A stretch of 64,000 nucleotides of DNA from the NCBI GenBank assembly GCA_023392535.1, contig JAEVYY010000019.1:124001-188000 (forward strand). The letters run 5' to 3'. The notes under the pieces are model-generated. The model saw only the letters and a program-made list of their open reading frames with translations. It did no database searches and was not told where the DNA came from. The position numbers and the translations under genes were made by a program. Below, piece by piece: positions 8,677-17,588 of this stretch. The DNA comes from Bacillota bacterium. Lineage in GTDB: Bacteria; Bacillota; Clostridia; Lachnospirales; Lachnospiraceae. Every line of letters starts with the position of its first letter. Position 1 is the stretch's first letter.

Positions 8677-9432
8677 TCACAAGGTGCTTATCTCAAGATG
8701 ATACATAATCCACGCCAATGTAGTAAATCCCGCAGTCTCCGTTCTCAGAATTCTTTTTCCAAGCGTAATTGGAATAAATCCACTGTCTCTAGCCAGCTGT
8801 ATTTCATTTTCTTCAAATCCACCTTCTGGTCCTATAAAAATAGCAATTGATTGACTTGGCTGAATTCCTTCTATGATTTCCTTTGTATTTCGCATATTTT
8901 CAGAAAGTTCATACGGAATTAACTTTACATCCATGTCTTTTGCATAAGCAATTGCTTCCTTCATCGTCATTACAGAATGTACTTCCGGAATTACTCCTCG
9001 TTTACTTTGCTTAGCTGCTGCAATGGATATGCTGTTCCAACGTTCAACTTTGCTCTTTGCTTTTTTTTCTTCCAGTTTTACGATTGCTCTTTTTGTGCTC
9101 ATTGGAATAATTTGATACGCTCCCAATTCTACCGCTTTTTGAATAATCAATTCCATTTTATCAGACTTTGGCAAGCCTTGAAATAAGTAGATTTTTGACG
9201 ACAATTCTAAACCTTCTTCTTTCATGAAGCGTAAATCACATAATACGGATTCCTCTTTCAGTTCCAAGATACCACAACGATACTCCTTATTATCAATACC
9301 ATTGCTAATTGCAATCTCTTCTCCGATTTTCATACGAAGAACATTTTTAATATGATTTACATCACTTCCAAGAATGGTAACTCTTCTTTCATCTTCCTGA
9401 ATCTGAGACGGCTCTACAAAAAATTGATACAT
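8677..9432 (-). CDS. rsmE: 16S rRNA m3U1498 methyltransferase RsmE
   Basis: This is a SPOUT-class methyltransferase of 251 residues that methylates N3 of U1498 in 16S rRNA. The knot motifs IFIGPEGGFEENEI and TLGKRILRTETAG near the C-terminus are characteristic. I start at the ATG at 9432 because CAGGAGA lies just upstream and the family N-terminus (MYQFFVEP) begins there; the longest frame would start inside prmA. It follows prmA by 14 bases, a common pairing after the dnaJ locus in Firmicutes. Confidence 0.94.
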   Translation of the reverse strand: MYQFFVEPSQIQEDERRVTILGSDVNHIKNVLRMKIGEEIAISNGIDNKEYRCGILELKEESVLCDLRFMKEEGLELSSKIYLFQGLPKSDKMELIIQKAVELGAYQIIPMSTKRAIVKLEEKKAKSKVERWNSISIAAAKQSKRGVIPEVHSVMTMKEAIAYAKDMDVKLIPYELSENMRNTKEIIEGIQPSQSIAIFIGPEGGFEENEIQLARDSGFIPITLGKRILRTETAGFTTLAWIMYHLEISTL

Positions 9433-9446
9433 AGCATTCTCCTGTT

Positions 9447-10403
9447 TTACTTTCTTGCAATCACACTGACCCATTCGCCCTGATACGCCACTTCAAGAAC
9501 TTCAAGACCTGCTGCCTTTACCGTTTCTACTACGAGCTCTTCCTTATCATCTATGATTCCAGATGTAATATAGATTCCACCTTTTTTTAAATGATTTATA
9601 ATCACTGGCGTAAGAGGAACCAAAACGTCAGCCAAAATATTTGCGACCACAATATCATAACCATTATAGCCAATCGCATCCTGTATTTTCTTATCTGTTA
9701 TAAGATTGCCAATCATAACACGAAAACGATCTTCAGCAATACCATTTGCTGCCATATTTTCATGCGATGCCTCTATTGCACAAGGATCAAGATCCGTTCC
9801 CACTGCGCTGTTCGCACCATACATCAATGCTATTATTCCCAAAATTCCACTTCCACATCCAACATCTAAAATATCTGTGTTGTCCGTTACATATTTTTTT
9901 ATTTGTCGGATACATAACTGAGTTGTTTCATGCATACCTGTTCCAAATGCAGTCCCAGGATCAATATGTAAGATTTTTTTATCAGCATCTTCTTCTTTTA
10001 CTTTCTCCCAAGAAGGAATTACCAACAAATCATCAATATAAAATTGATGAAAATACTGTTTCCAATTGTTGATCCAGTCAATATCTTCTGTTTCAGAAAG
10101 TTGAATCGTACCTTCCCCTATATCCAGCAACAATCTAAGAGTTTCCAGCTCTGCTTCCACTGATTTTACGATTTCTTCTATATCTTTTATCCCATCTATC
10201 TCAACAAAAAAACTTACATATGCGATACCATCATCGATTGGACTATCTGGTAAAATATCCACGAACATCTGCTCTTTATCTGCCACAGTTAGCGGCACAT
10301 TGTCTTCGATCTGTGCTCCCTCCAAGCCAATATCGTATAAGGTACTGATTATAATATCTTCTGCTTGAGTAGTCGTCTTAATCGTCAATCTTTTCCATTT
10401 CAT
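9447..10403 (-). CDS. prmA: Ribosomal protein L11 methyltransferase PrmA
   Basis: This is a 318-residue SAM-dependent enzyme that trimethylates ribosomal protein L11. An N-terminal substrate-recognition domain is followed by a Rossmann methyltransferase with DVGCGSGILGI and the PrmA-specific VVANILADVLVPL motif. TAGGAG lies upstream of the ATG. It heads a prmA-rsmE pair separated from dnaJ by a terminator, so it may have its own start of transcription, which I could not place. Confidence 0.95.
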   Translation of the reverse strand: MKWKRLTIKTTTQAEDIIISTLYDIGLEGAQIEDNVPLTVADKEQMFVDILPDSPIDDGIAYVSFFVEIDGIKDIEEIVKSVEAELETLRLLLDIGEGTIQLSETEDIDWINNWKQYFHQFYIDDLLVIPSWEKVKEEDADKKILHIDPGTAFGTGMHETTQLCIRQIKKYVTDNTDILDVGCGSGILGIIALMYGANSAVGTDLDPCAIEASHENMAANGIAEDRFRVMIGNLITDKKIQDAIGYNGYDIVVANILADVLVPLTPVIINHLKKGGIYITSGIIDDKEELVVETVKAAGLEVLEVAYQGEWVSVIARK

Positions 10404-10419
10404 TGCATCTGCTCCTATA

Positions 10420-10455
10420 CGTTAAAGAAGGCTAGTTTCTATTGAAACCAGCCTT
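10420..10455 (-). terminator. Terminator after dnaJ
   Basis: A twelve-base stem with one mismatch (AAGGCTGGTTTC pairing with GAAACTAGCCTT) and a four-base loop is followed by CTTT on the minus strand. It closes the hrcA-grpE-dnaK-dnaJ operon. Confidence 0.75.
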
Positions 10456-10529
10456 GAATTGCTTTATCGCTTCTTGTATACTTTAATACTTTCCAATTAT
10501 TCCGTCAAGTGAAATAACAATAGTTTCGA

Positions 10530-11702
10530 TTAATTTTTCCAAAAACCTTTTTTCTTTTTTTCATTTGACTCTTTTTCAGACTCAATATCTTTTGCTGCGT
10601 TCAAACTATTTCCAGTGGCTAAATCATACTGCTTTAAGAGTTCTTTAGCCTCATGTGTCAATTTATCAGGTACCTGAACTACCAACGTAACATAATGATC
10701 TCCACGCATCTCTTTATTCCGTAAAGAAGGAACACCTTTCCCCTTTAGACGTATTTTGGTATCGGTCTGTGTACCAGGTTTCACTTCATAAATCACCCTG
10801 CCATCCACCGTATCAATAACTACTTCACCGCCAATAGCTGCAACCGGAAAAGAAACTGGGACCGTTGAAAAAATATTATATTCCTGACGTTGGAATATCG
10901 GATGACGCTGTACCATGACTTCTACCAGCAGGTCCCCTCTTGGACCGCCATTCGTGCCCGGCTCCCCTTTATCTCTTATCCTAACGCTTTGCCCATTATC
11001 AATACCTGCAGGAATGGATACTTGAATTTTCTTTCTGTTTGCAATAAATCCACTTCCATGACAATTTGGACATTTCTCCTTTACAACTTTTCCTGAGCCA
11101 CCGCAGTCAGGACATGTCTGCACATTCCGTACCGTGCCAAAGAAAGATTGTTGTGTGAAAACCACTTGCCCTTTTCCACCGCATTTCCGACATGTCTCTG
11201 GATTGGTTCCCGGCTTAGCTCCAGTACCACGGCATGTATTACAAGGGTCTTTCAAAGTCAGTTCTATTTCTTTATCTACGCCAAATACCGCTTCCTCAAA
11301 TGTAATTCTAATGCTGGTTCTAATATTAGCTCCTTTGGAAGGACCGTTATTCGGTCTTCTGGAGCCTCTGCTGCTACCGCCAAAAAAGTCACCGAAAATG
11401 TCTCCGAAAATATCTCCAAAATCAGCTCCGCTGAAATCAAATCCGCCTCCATAGCCGCCAGCTCCTCCATTTTCAAATGCAGCATGCCCAAATTGATCAT
11501 ATTGGCGTTTTTTTTCAGGATCACTCAAAATAGCGTATGCTTCTGAAGCCTCTTTAAATTTGACCTCTGCCTCTTTGTCCCCAGGGTTCATATCTGGATG
11601 ATATTTCTTGGCAAGTACTCTATATGCTTTTTTAATTGCAGCTTCGTCAGCATTTTTATCAACGCCGAGAACCTCATAATAATCTCGTTTTTGTTCTGCC
11701 AT
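10530..11702 (-). CDS. dnaJ: Chaperone protein DnaJ (type I)
   Basis: This is a 390-residue Hsp40 co-chaperone. The J domain carries the HPD motif (KKYHPDMNPG, about residues 33-42). A Gly/Phe-rich linker follows, including an odd GDIFGDIFGDFFGG repeat, then four CxxCxGxG zinc repeats (CNTCRGTG, CRKCGGKG, CPDCGGSG, CPNCHGSG) and the C-terminal substrate domains. It stimulates DnaK ATPase activity and delivers clients. It is the last gene of the heat-shock operon. A hairpin separates it from dnaK. Confidence 0.97.
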   Translation of the reverse strand: MAEQKRDYYEVLGVDKNADEAAIKKAYRVLAKKYHPDMNPGDKEAEVKFKEASEAYAILSDPEKKRQYDQFGHAAFENGGAGGYGGGFDFSGADFGDIFGDIFGDFFGGSSRGSRRPNNGPSKGANIRTSIRITFEEAVFGVDKEIELTLKDPCNTCRGTGAKPGTNPETCRKCGGKGQVVFTQQSFFGTVRNVQTCPDCGGSGKVVKEKCPNCHGSGFIANRKKIQVSIPAGIDNGQSVRIRDKGEPGTNGGPRGDLLVEVMVQRHPIFQRQEYNIFSTVPVSFPVAAIGGEVVIDTVDGRVIYEVKPGTQTDTKIRLKGKGVPSLRNKEMRGDHYVTLVVQVPDKLTHEAKELLKQYDLATGNSLNAAKDIESEKESNEKKKKGFWKN

Positions 11703-11717
11703 TTCTTTTTCCTTTCA

Positions 11718-11764
11718 AATCGGTGATAGGGGTCATGAATACGCACATGCCCCTTTCCCCGATT
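11718..11764 (-). other. Intercistronic hairpin between dnaK and dnaJ
   Basis: AATCGG and CCGATT form the outer stem. AGGGG and CCCCT with a partly pairing CATG core form the inner stem. There is no T-run after it, so an RNA-processing or stability element is more likely than a terminator. Confidence 0.5.
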
Positions 11765-11819
11765 GTAAATCCTTTATAATTAAACCTGTTGAAAATCGTT
11801 AGACTTTTTGAGAAAGTCG

Positions 11820-13685
11820 TTAGACTTCTCTATAGTCCCCATCAACCACATCATCAGCTGCTCCACCCATGTCAGGTTCTGCCCCTGCTGCACTCATGTC
11901 AGGACCAGCTCCCTGTGCGCCACCTGCCTGTTCATACATCTTTGAAAATAGGCTTTGTGCTCCTGTCATTAATTTTTCCTGAGCCGCTTTCATTTCAGCC
12001 ACTTGATCTTCTGACATTTCAACATCTTTTGTTTTTTCCAAAATATCTTTTAAAGATTGAAGATCGGATTCCACAGCGGCCTTGTCATTAGCATCAATCT
12101 TGTCGCCCGCTTCCGTTAAAGCTTTTTCGGTCTGGAATACAAAGGAATCTGCTTCATTTCTGGCATCAATTGCATCTTTACGTTTCTTATCCTGTGCCTC
12201 AAATTCAGCTGCTTCTCTCACTGCTTTATCGATATCGTCGTCTGACATATTGGAACCTGCAGTAATTGTAATGTGTTGTTCTTTTCCTGTTCCCATATCT
12301 TTAGCAGTTACGTTAACAATACCGTTTGCATCGATATCAAATGTAACTTCAATTTGTGGCACACCACGTCTTGCTGGTGGAATACCATCTAATCGGAATT
12401 GTCCAAGAGACTTATTATCTTTCGCAAATTGTCTTTCTCCCTGTACAACATTGATATCTACTGCCGTCTGGTTATCAGCTGCTGTAGAGAATATCTGGCT
12501 TTTCTTGGTAGGGATTGTTGTATTTCTTTCGATCAATCTGGTAGCCACTCCACCCATTGTTTCAATCGAAAGTGATAATGGAGTAACATCCAGGAGTAAG
12601 ATTTCTCCTGCACCAGCATCTCCGGCTAACTTACCACCCTGGATAGATGCACCAATCGCTACACATTCATCTGGGTTTAAAGTTTTGCTTGGCTCATGAC
12701 CTGTTAATTGTTTTACTTTATCCTGAACAGATGGTGTACGTGTAGAACCACCAACTAATAACACTTTACCTAATTCACTAGCAGAAATACCTGCATCTTT
12801 TAATGCATTTTGAACAGGAACTGCTGTTCTCTCCACTAAGTCATGTGTTAATTCATCAAATTTTGCTCTTGTCAGGTTCATATCAAAGTGCTTTGGACCT
12901 TCTGCAGTAGCTGTAATAAAAGGTAAATTAATATTTGTTGTCGTTGCTGAAGACAATTCTTTTTTTGCCTTTTCTGCTGCTTCTTTTAATCTTTGAAGAG
13001 CCATTTTATCTCCTGATAAATCAACGCCTTCATTTTTCTTAAACTCTGCAAGCATATAATCTGTTACTTTTTGATCAAAGTCATCTCCACCAAGTTTGTT
13101 ATCTCCACTTGTTGCAAGGACCTCAATGACACCATCTCCAATTTCAATGATAGAAACGTCAAAGGTACCGCCTCCAAGATCGTAAACCATGATTTTTTGC
13201 TCTTTTTCATTATCTAATCCATATGCTAAAGCTGCTGCTGTAGGCTCATTGATAATACGCTTTACATCAAGACCCGCAATTTTACCAGCATCCTTTGTTG
13301 CCTGTCTTTGTGCATCATTAAAATAAGCAGGTACTGTAATAACAGCTTCCGTTACCTTTTCACCTAAATAGTTTTCTGCATCTGCTTTCAATTTCTGAAG
13401 TATCATAGCGGAAATCTGCTGTGGTGAATATTTCTTTTCATCAATCGTCCTGCCGCGGTCTGTACCCATATCTCTCTTAATAGATGAGATTGTCTTTTCT
13501 GAGTTTGTTACTGCCTGACGTTTTGCAGGCTCACCGACAAGTCTTTCACCTGTTTTTGTAAATGCTACCACGGAGGGTGTTGTTCTTGCTCCTTCTGTAT
13601 TTGCGATGACTGTAGGCTTTCCACCTTCCATAACAGCTACACAACTATTTGTTGTACCCAAATCAATTCCTATTATCTTACTCAT
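11820..13685 (-). CDS. dnaK: Chaperone protein DnaK (Hsp70)
   Basis: This is a 621-residue Hsp70. The nucleotide-binding domain has the phosphate-1 motif IGIDLGTTNSCVAV, VYDLGGGTFDVSI and the LVGGSTRTP motif. The DVTPLSLSIETMGG linker region leads to the peptide-binding domain, and the helical lid ends in a Gly/Ala/Met/Asp-rich tail. Length and domain order are normal for a Gram-positive DnaK. It lies 25 bases after grpE. Confidence 0.98.
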   Translation of the reverse strand: MSKIIGIDLGTTNSCVAVMEGGKPTVIANTEGARTTPSVVAFTKTGERLVGEPAKRQAVTNSEKTISSIKRDMGTDRGRTIDEKKYSPQQISAMILQKLKADAENYLGEKVTEAVITVPAYFNDAQRQATKDAGKIAGLDVKRIINEPTAAALAYGLDNEKEQKIMVYDLGGGTFDVSIIEIGDGVIEVLATSGDNKLGGDDFDQKVTDYMLAEFKKNEGVDLSGDKMALQRLKEAAEKAKKELSSATTTNINLPFITATAEGPKHFDMNLTRAKFDELTHDLVERTAVPVQNALKDAGISASELGKVLLVGGSTRTPSVQDKVKQLTGHEPSKTLNPDECVAIGASIQGGKLAGDAGAGEILLLDVTPLSLSIETMGGVATRLIERNTTIPTKKSQIFSTAADNQTAVDINVVQGERQFAKDNKSLGQFRLDGIPPARRGVPQIEVTFDIDANGIVNVTAKDMGTGKEQHITITAGSNMSDDDIDKAVREAAEFEAQDKKRKDAIDARNEADSFVFQTEKALTEAGDKIDANDKAAVESDLQSLKDILEKTKDVEMSEDQVAEMKAAQEKLMTGAQSLFSKMYEQAGGAQGAGPDMSAAGAEPDMGGAADDVVDGDYREV

Positions 13686-13710
13686 ATTTTTACCTCCAAA
13701 TTTTTTGTTT

Positions 13711-14334
13711 TTACTGTACTACTGCTACCATACTATGTCTTACTACACTATCTTTGTATTTGTAACCTTTTTGTAATTCCTGAGCAACTATCCCGGATTC
13801 GTATTCATCACTTTCGACCTGCATAACTGCATTATGAAAATCAAGATTGAATTCCGTTCCTATTGCTTCAATTGGCTCCACACCCAATTCCTTTAATGTG
13901 TCCATCATTTGTTTATATATCATAGACATTCCCTCTGCAAATGCTGATTCCTTTTCCTCTTCCGGAATACTCTGTAGACCCCGTTCGAAATTATCCACAA
14001 CAGGAAGTATCTTTTCGATAACATTTTTAGATCCGACTTCAAACATAGCCGATTTTTCTTTTTCCGTTCTTTTTCTGAAATTATCAAATTCAGCCATTTG
14101 GCGTTTTACTTTATCTTCCAGTTCTTCTACTTTTATTTTCATCTTATCTTTTTCTTGCTTTTTCGCTAGCTTTTCTTTTTTCTTGGATGTTTTTTCATCC
14201 AATTCTTCTGCTTCCTCACAATCAGCCAACTCTTCATTTGGTATTTCTTCTTCTGAAACAGCTTCATTTTCTTCTATTTCCAGCTCTTCGCAATTCAGCT
14301 CTTTTTCATCCAAATCCTTTTCATTCTCCTGCAC
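13711..14334 (-). CDS. grpE: Nucleotide exchange factor GrpE
   Basis: This is the 207-residue DnaK nucleotide exchange factor. The first 70 residues are very acidic and low-complexity. They are followed by a long coiled coil (KKKEKLAKKQEKD through the FDNFRKRTEKEK motif) and the C-terminal beta domain with GYKYKDSVVRHSMVAV. The start appears to be a GTG at 14334 with GGAGG ten bases upstream; no in-frame ATG lies nearby. It is the second gene of the CIRCE-controlled operon. Confidence 0.95.
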   Translation of the reverse strand: MQENEKDLDEKELNCEELEIEENEAVSEEEIPNEELADCEEAEELDEKTSKKKEKLAKKQEKDKMKIKVEELEDKVKRQMAEFDNFRKRTEKEKSAMFEVGSKNVIEKILPVVDNFERGLQSIPEEEKESAFAEGMSMIYKQMMDTLKELGVEPIEAIGTEFNLDFHNAVMQVESDEYESGIVAQELQKGYKYKDSVVRHSMVAVVQ

Positions 14335-14356
14335 GTTCCTCTATCCTCCTATTTTT

Positions 14357-15385
14357 CTAAGTTTTTTTATATAACGAATCCAATTGATTCATCAGAGATT
14401 TTAAAGTAGTAATTACTTTTTCATAATCCATTCTTTTGGGTCCAATGATACCAATAGTCCCTTTCATACCTTCTTCCAATTCATAGGTCGCTGTTACAAT
14501 ACTGCAGTCCTTCATCGTCTGAATCGGTGCTTCATCACCAATATATACTTGAATCCCTTTATTTTCTTCCGATGCAAATGTCTCATGAACGAATTCCGTT
14601 AATTGTTGTTTTTCTTCTAATGCGGTAATTAATTCACTCGCCCTTTGGCTACCCGAAAGCTCAGGATATTTAAAAATATTATTGGCACCACTTGTGTAGA
14701 TTTCCAAATCATTGTCTGATTTGATTGCTTCTGCAACTGCATCGATCACATAACTTACAATATCGCTGTGAATACCCGCCTTTTGTTTTAATGCTGCAAT
14801 CATGGCGAGGTTGATTTCATCTATCGATAAACCGTTTAGATGTGTGTTCAAAAGTATATTTAGCTTTAATAGTGTCTCATCATCCAATTCCTCTTCCATT
14901 TCCAGAATATTATTTTTTAATATATTCCCTTCAACTACTATGACGGCTACTAGATGTTGTTCATCTACTCTTGACAATTGAATGAATTTTAGTTTGTTTC
15001 TCTGATACCTTGGCGTTGAAATCATGGTTGCATATTCTGTATTAGTTGCCAATATTTTAGCAACTTGCTTTAATAAATGATCAACTTTATCTTCTTTTTC
15101 AAGGAGCATTTCTTTCATTTCAGTTACTTCACGTTCTTTTTCCTCCATCATAGTATCTACATATAAACGATACCCCTTATCCGATGGGATTCTACCCGCA
15201 GAAGTATGTGGTTGCATAATGTAACCCAATTCTTCCAAATCCGACATTTCATTTCTGATCGTCGCCGAGCTTAAGTTCAAATCTGTGAATTTTGATATTG
15301 TTCTGGATCCGACTGGTTCGCCTGTTTCCAAATAATTACGGATGATCGCCTGTAGAATCTTCACTTTTCTATCATCAAGCTGCAT
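14357..15385 (-). CDS. hrcA: Heat-inducible transcription repressor HrcA
   Basis: This is the repressor of class I heat-shock genes, about 342 residues, with an N-terminal winged helix (SSATIRNEMSDLEELGYI) and a C-terminal GAF-like domain. I start at the ATG at 15385, ten bases after AAAGGA; the GTG three codons earlier is too close to that site. A perfect CIRCE operator lies just upstream, so HrcA represses its own operon. Confidence 0.96.
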   Translation of the reverse strand: MQLDDRKVKILQAIIRNYLETGEPVGSRTISKFTDLNLSSATIRNEMSDLEELGYIMQPHTSAGRIPSDKGYRLYVDTMMEEKEREVTEMKEMLLEKEDKVDHLLKQVAKILATNTEYATMISTPRYQRNKLKFIQLSRVDEQHLVAVIVVEGNILKNNILEMEEELDDETLLKLNILLNTHLNGLSIDEINLAMIAALKQKAGIHSDIVSYVIDAVAEAIKSDNDLEIYTSGANNIFKYPELSGSQRASELITALEEKQQLTEFVHETFASEENKGIQVYIGDEAPIQTMKDCSIVTATYELEEGMKGTIGIIGPKRMDYEKVITTLKSLMNQLDSLYKKT

Positions 15386-15407
15386 TGCTATCACATCCTT
15401 TCGGCTG

Positions 15408-15434
15408 TTAGCACTCGTTTGAAAGGAGTGCTAA
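15408..15434 (-). promoter_or_regulatory. CIRCE operator
   Basis: TTAGCACTC and GAGTGCTAA are separated by exactly nine bases, a perfect match to the CIRCE consensus bound by HrcA. It lies between the hrcA promoter and the start codon. Confidence 0.97.
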
Positions 15435-15448
15435 CATCTTCTTACCAT

Positions 15449-15477
15449 AAATTATCACTACCGATAACTATTGTCAA
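15449..15477 (-). promoter_or_regulatory. Sigma-A promoter of the hrcA-grpE-dnaK-dnaJ operon
   Basis: TTGACA (15472-15477) and an extended -10, TGA followed by TAATTT (15449-15454), are separated by 17 bases on the minus strand, directly upstream of CIRCE. Confidence 0.75.
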
Positions 15478-15502
15478 CACTATTTCTAAAATTTATTTCT
15501 AA

Positions 15503-15552
15503 AATAATTATAAAGAAGGCATCAATTCACCCATAATTGAATCAACGCCTTC
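15503..15552 (-). terminator. Terminator after the 15565-16952 gene pair
   Basis: GAAGGC and GCCTTC form the outer stem and a TTGATTCAATT/GAATTGAT segment forms the inner stem. A T-rich tract follows on the minus strand. Confidence 0.75.
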
Positions 15553-15564
15553 TATCAATAAAAA

Positions 15565-16257
15565 TCAAATATCGCATAGTTCCTTTATTGCTTTTAATAC
15601 TTTATCCCGATCATCTTTCTTTTCAAAAACGAACATTTTATCTGGTTCTTTTTTATTTCCTTCACCAATGCTTCGATAGAAAAAATGAATAGGAAAAACA
15701 TACGTATTTATAAAAGATTTTTTATTCTTTTGATGAACGGTAACCATATATGTCTGGGTATCCAGTTCGATACGTTGAATCTCATTTAAACGGGCTATGG
15801 CACAATTTTCTGTAGAATATCGCATCAAAGCGAAATCTCTTGTTACCGAAATCCAATCTTCTCTGCCATAGTCTCTCCGACATCGGATATTCCTTACCGT
15901 ATCTGCACCTTCTTCATTTAACATTTGAGCCGCAAACTCTTCTTGTTTCCCACTTGTAGGTAATTGCTTGGTAATCTCCTTCTTCAGCAGCTTCATATAT
16001 CGCTTTGCCGAATTCCTGCAGAATGTGAAAGGCAGCAATATGACTTCACAGCAAACTGCAAAAATAACACCATATTTTATATTGCTAATTGCTGCTGAAA
16101 ATTCACCCGCGCTTAACCAGCCAATCAAAGCTAATAGCAAGATACTTCCAGGTATCAATAAAATCATACCTACAATCAATCTTTTTCTTTCTTTTTGTTT
16201 TCTCTCTTCGGCTGCCGCGTGTTCCATTTCCAGCCATACATTTAATTTAGTCTCCAT
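15565..16257 (-). CDS. Unknown two-helix membrane protein
   Basis: This 230-residue protein matches no family I recognise. A charged N-terminus (METKLNVWLEMEHAAAEERK) precedes two transmembrane segments (about residues 26-47 and 59-80). A cytoplasmic-type, mixed-charge domain of 150 residues follows, with a YcxB-like alternation of strands (RRDYGREDWISVTRDF, RIELDTQTYMVTVHQK). It begins two bases after the stop of the neighbouring 230-residue protein, so the two are co-translated and probably work together. No catalytic motif is visible. Confidence 0.6.
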   Translation of the reverse strand: METKLNVWLEMEHAAAEERKQKERKRLIVGMILLIPGSILLLALIGWLSAGEFSAAISNIKYGVIFAVCCEVILLPFTFCRNSAKRYMKLLKKEITKQLPTSGKQEEFAAQMLNEEGADTVRNIRCRRDYGREDWISVTRDFALMRYSTENCAIARLNEIQRIELDTQTYMVTVHQKNKKSFINTYVFPIHFFYRSIGEGNKKEPDKMFVFEKKDDRDKVLKAIKELCDI

Positions 16258-16259
16258 AA

Positions 16260-16952
16260 CTATTTTCCGTAATTCGTTGATATTTTATATAACGCTCCCT
16301 CATTATCAATGATAATGTTCATACTATAAGCGTGCTTTTTCCAAATGTATTCTGTACCTGATGGGGATTCGTCAGAATATGACTTATATTCGGAAGTTTC
16401 ATATGGTTTTCCACTTATTTCTGTCATCTTATCTACCGTAATATCTTCCAAAGATACCCCATTTAAAACTACTTTGGTGGTATTTTCATAGCTGTTATCC
16501 ATCGAAATCACAACCGCACTTACTTTACATTCCGCCAATGGCTTTGAGGTTGCACTTTCATTTAGGACTTCTATATCTGCATATGCCATCCCATCCTTAA
16601 CTAGTTTAATCTGTGTGTAATAAGAATTCGCATCTACTTCTGCGGACAGATCATAGACCTGACTATAAATTGATGTTCCGCTTTCAGCAGAATACTGGCG
16701 TGCTGTATAATCCGATAATTCAAATCCTGAATCTGCCAGTTCCTGAACCGTATCCCCTGGGTTTATAAGTATTCCATCCACTTCTATGGCGTATGGCTTT
16801 CCAGTTGCAATAGAGGATTTTGAAAAAATGAATAATGCTCCTAAACATAATAAACATACTCCAATCACAATTACTACCTTTAGAATATCTTTCATTTTGT
16901 TCGCCGGCTCCTGAGAGCTCTGTACTTCTTGTTCGTTGTTAATAATTTGCAT
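16260..16952 (-). CDS. Unknown membrane-anchored extracytoplasmic protein
   Basis: The protein has 230 residues, with a short cytoplasmic N-terminus, one transmembrane helix (about residues 24-45) and an extracytoplasmic domain of 180 residues rich in Ser, Thr, Tyr and Asp. The domain opens with KPYAIEVDGILINPGDTVQEL, which resembles a ligand-responsive pilus- or lipoprotein-like repeat domain, but I cannot name it. The gene has a consensus promoter with an operator-like inverted repeat and AAGGAG before the ATG. It forms a two-gene operon with the two-helix membrane protein. Confidence 0.6.
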   Translation of the reverse strand: MQIINNEQEVQSSQEPANKMKDILKVVIVIGVCLLCLGALFIFSKSSIATGKPYAIEVDGILINPGDTVQELADSGFELSDYTARQYSAESGTSIYSQVYDLSAEVDANSYYTQIKLVKDGMAYADIEVLNESATSKPLAECKVSAVVISMDNSYENTTKVVLNGVSLEDITVDKMTEISGKPYETSEYKSYSDESPSGTEYIWKKHAYSMNIIIDNEGALYKISTNYGK

Positions 16953-16989
16953 GACTTTACTCCTTATTTATTAAATTGTTATAAGAGAA

Positions 16990-17018
16990 AGTATAAATTA
17001 ACTGTAGAATAATGTCAA
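16990..17018 (-). promoter_or_regulatory. Sigma-A promoter of the unknown gene pair
   Basis: TTGACA (17013-17018) and TATACT (16990-16995) are separated by 17 bases on the minus strand, upstream of the gene that starts at 16952. The -35 box lies inside one arm of an inverted repeat. Confidence 0.8.
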
Positions 17019-17067
17019 ATTGTGGCAATTTTACGTTTAAAGACAAGGCATGTGCCACATTTGACAT
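17012..17067 (-). promoter_or_regulatory. Operator-like inverted repeat overlapping the -35 box
   Basis: The arm ATGTCAAATTGTGGCA (17012-17027) is mirrored by TGCCACATTTGACAT (17053-17067), with a single-base bulge and a spacer of 25 bases. One arm contains the -35 element, so a dimeric regulator bound here would control the promoter; a long RNA hairpin is less likely because the start point lies downstream. The regulator is unknown. Confidence 0.6.
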
Positions 17068-17133
17068 GTTGCGAAGGAAAATATGGCAAAAAAAAGAAGA
17101 ACTAGTAATAGCTCTCCCTTCTTTTGCTCATTT

Positions 17134-17463
17134 TCAAACGATAAAGTCTCCCAGAACCTCCCCATTAATAACATAATAGGCTTTGCCCTCTTCTGGTTTT
17201 ACATATAAATTGATGGAATTGATATCCATAGCTTTCTTTTTATAATCATATTTCCAAATATCTTTTACGCTCTTGATAAGGTCTTCTTTGGAGTAACTCT
17301 TACCAGAAAATTCAATATGAATATCTTCCTTGATCTCCGCTTTTTTCACCTGCGTTTTTTTGATTAGAGACTTTTTATCGGATGGTTTTTCGGATTGTTT
17401 CTTTTCGGTTGTTATTTTACTAGAATCTTTTGTAATAACTTCCTTTTCACTTTCTTCTTTCAT
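17134..17463 (-). CDS. DUF6465 family protein
   Basis: The protein has 109 residues. A lysine- and glutamate-rich disordered N-terminus (residues 1-50) leads to a conserved domain (IHIEFSGKSYSKEDLIKSVKDI, split here as positions 47-68) ending in NLYVKPEEGKAYYVINGEV. This matches the small DUF6465 family common in Lachnospiraceae, of unknown function. I start at the ATG at 17463 because AGGAAGGGG lies nine bases upstream; the longer frame runs back to 17541 without a ribosome binding site. A hairpin with a seven-base stem (AAAGAAG/CTTCTTT) near 17093-17124 could terminate it. Confidence 0.7.
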   Translation of the reverse strand: MKEESEKEVITKDSSKITTEKKQSEKPSDKKSLIKKTQVKKAEIKEDIHIEFSGKSYSKEDLIKSVKDIWKYDYKKKAMDINSINLYVKPEEGKAYYVINGEVLGDFIV

Positions 17464-17559
17464 AAGTCCATACCCCTTCCTGACATAAATCTTAATAACA
17501 TCTTGTATCATTATGCTAAGTTTTGTCGAATTTTCTGACACATTATGTATTATGTTGAA

Positions 17560-17588
17560 ATTGTATAACTTATTAATGCAATTGTCAA
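17560..17588 (-). promoter_or_regulatory. Sigma-A promoter of the DUF6465 gene
   Basis: TTGACA (17583-17588) and TACAAT (17560-17565) are separated by 17 bases on the minus strand. The -35 box overlaps the phoR stop region. Confidence 0.7.

Noticed and set aside
12082..12699. Long open frame on the plus strand inside dnaK, and many similar frames opposite other genes
   Set aside because: These lie antisense to strongly conserved genes, lack ribosome binding sites and have no family resemblance; they follow from codon bias of the real genes.
17093..17124. Terminator after the DUF6465 gene
   Set aside because: Only a seven-base AT-rich stem with a loop of about 18 bases is visible, so I mention it but do not list it as a feature.
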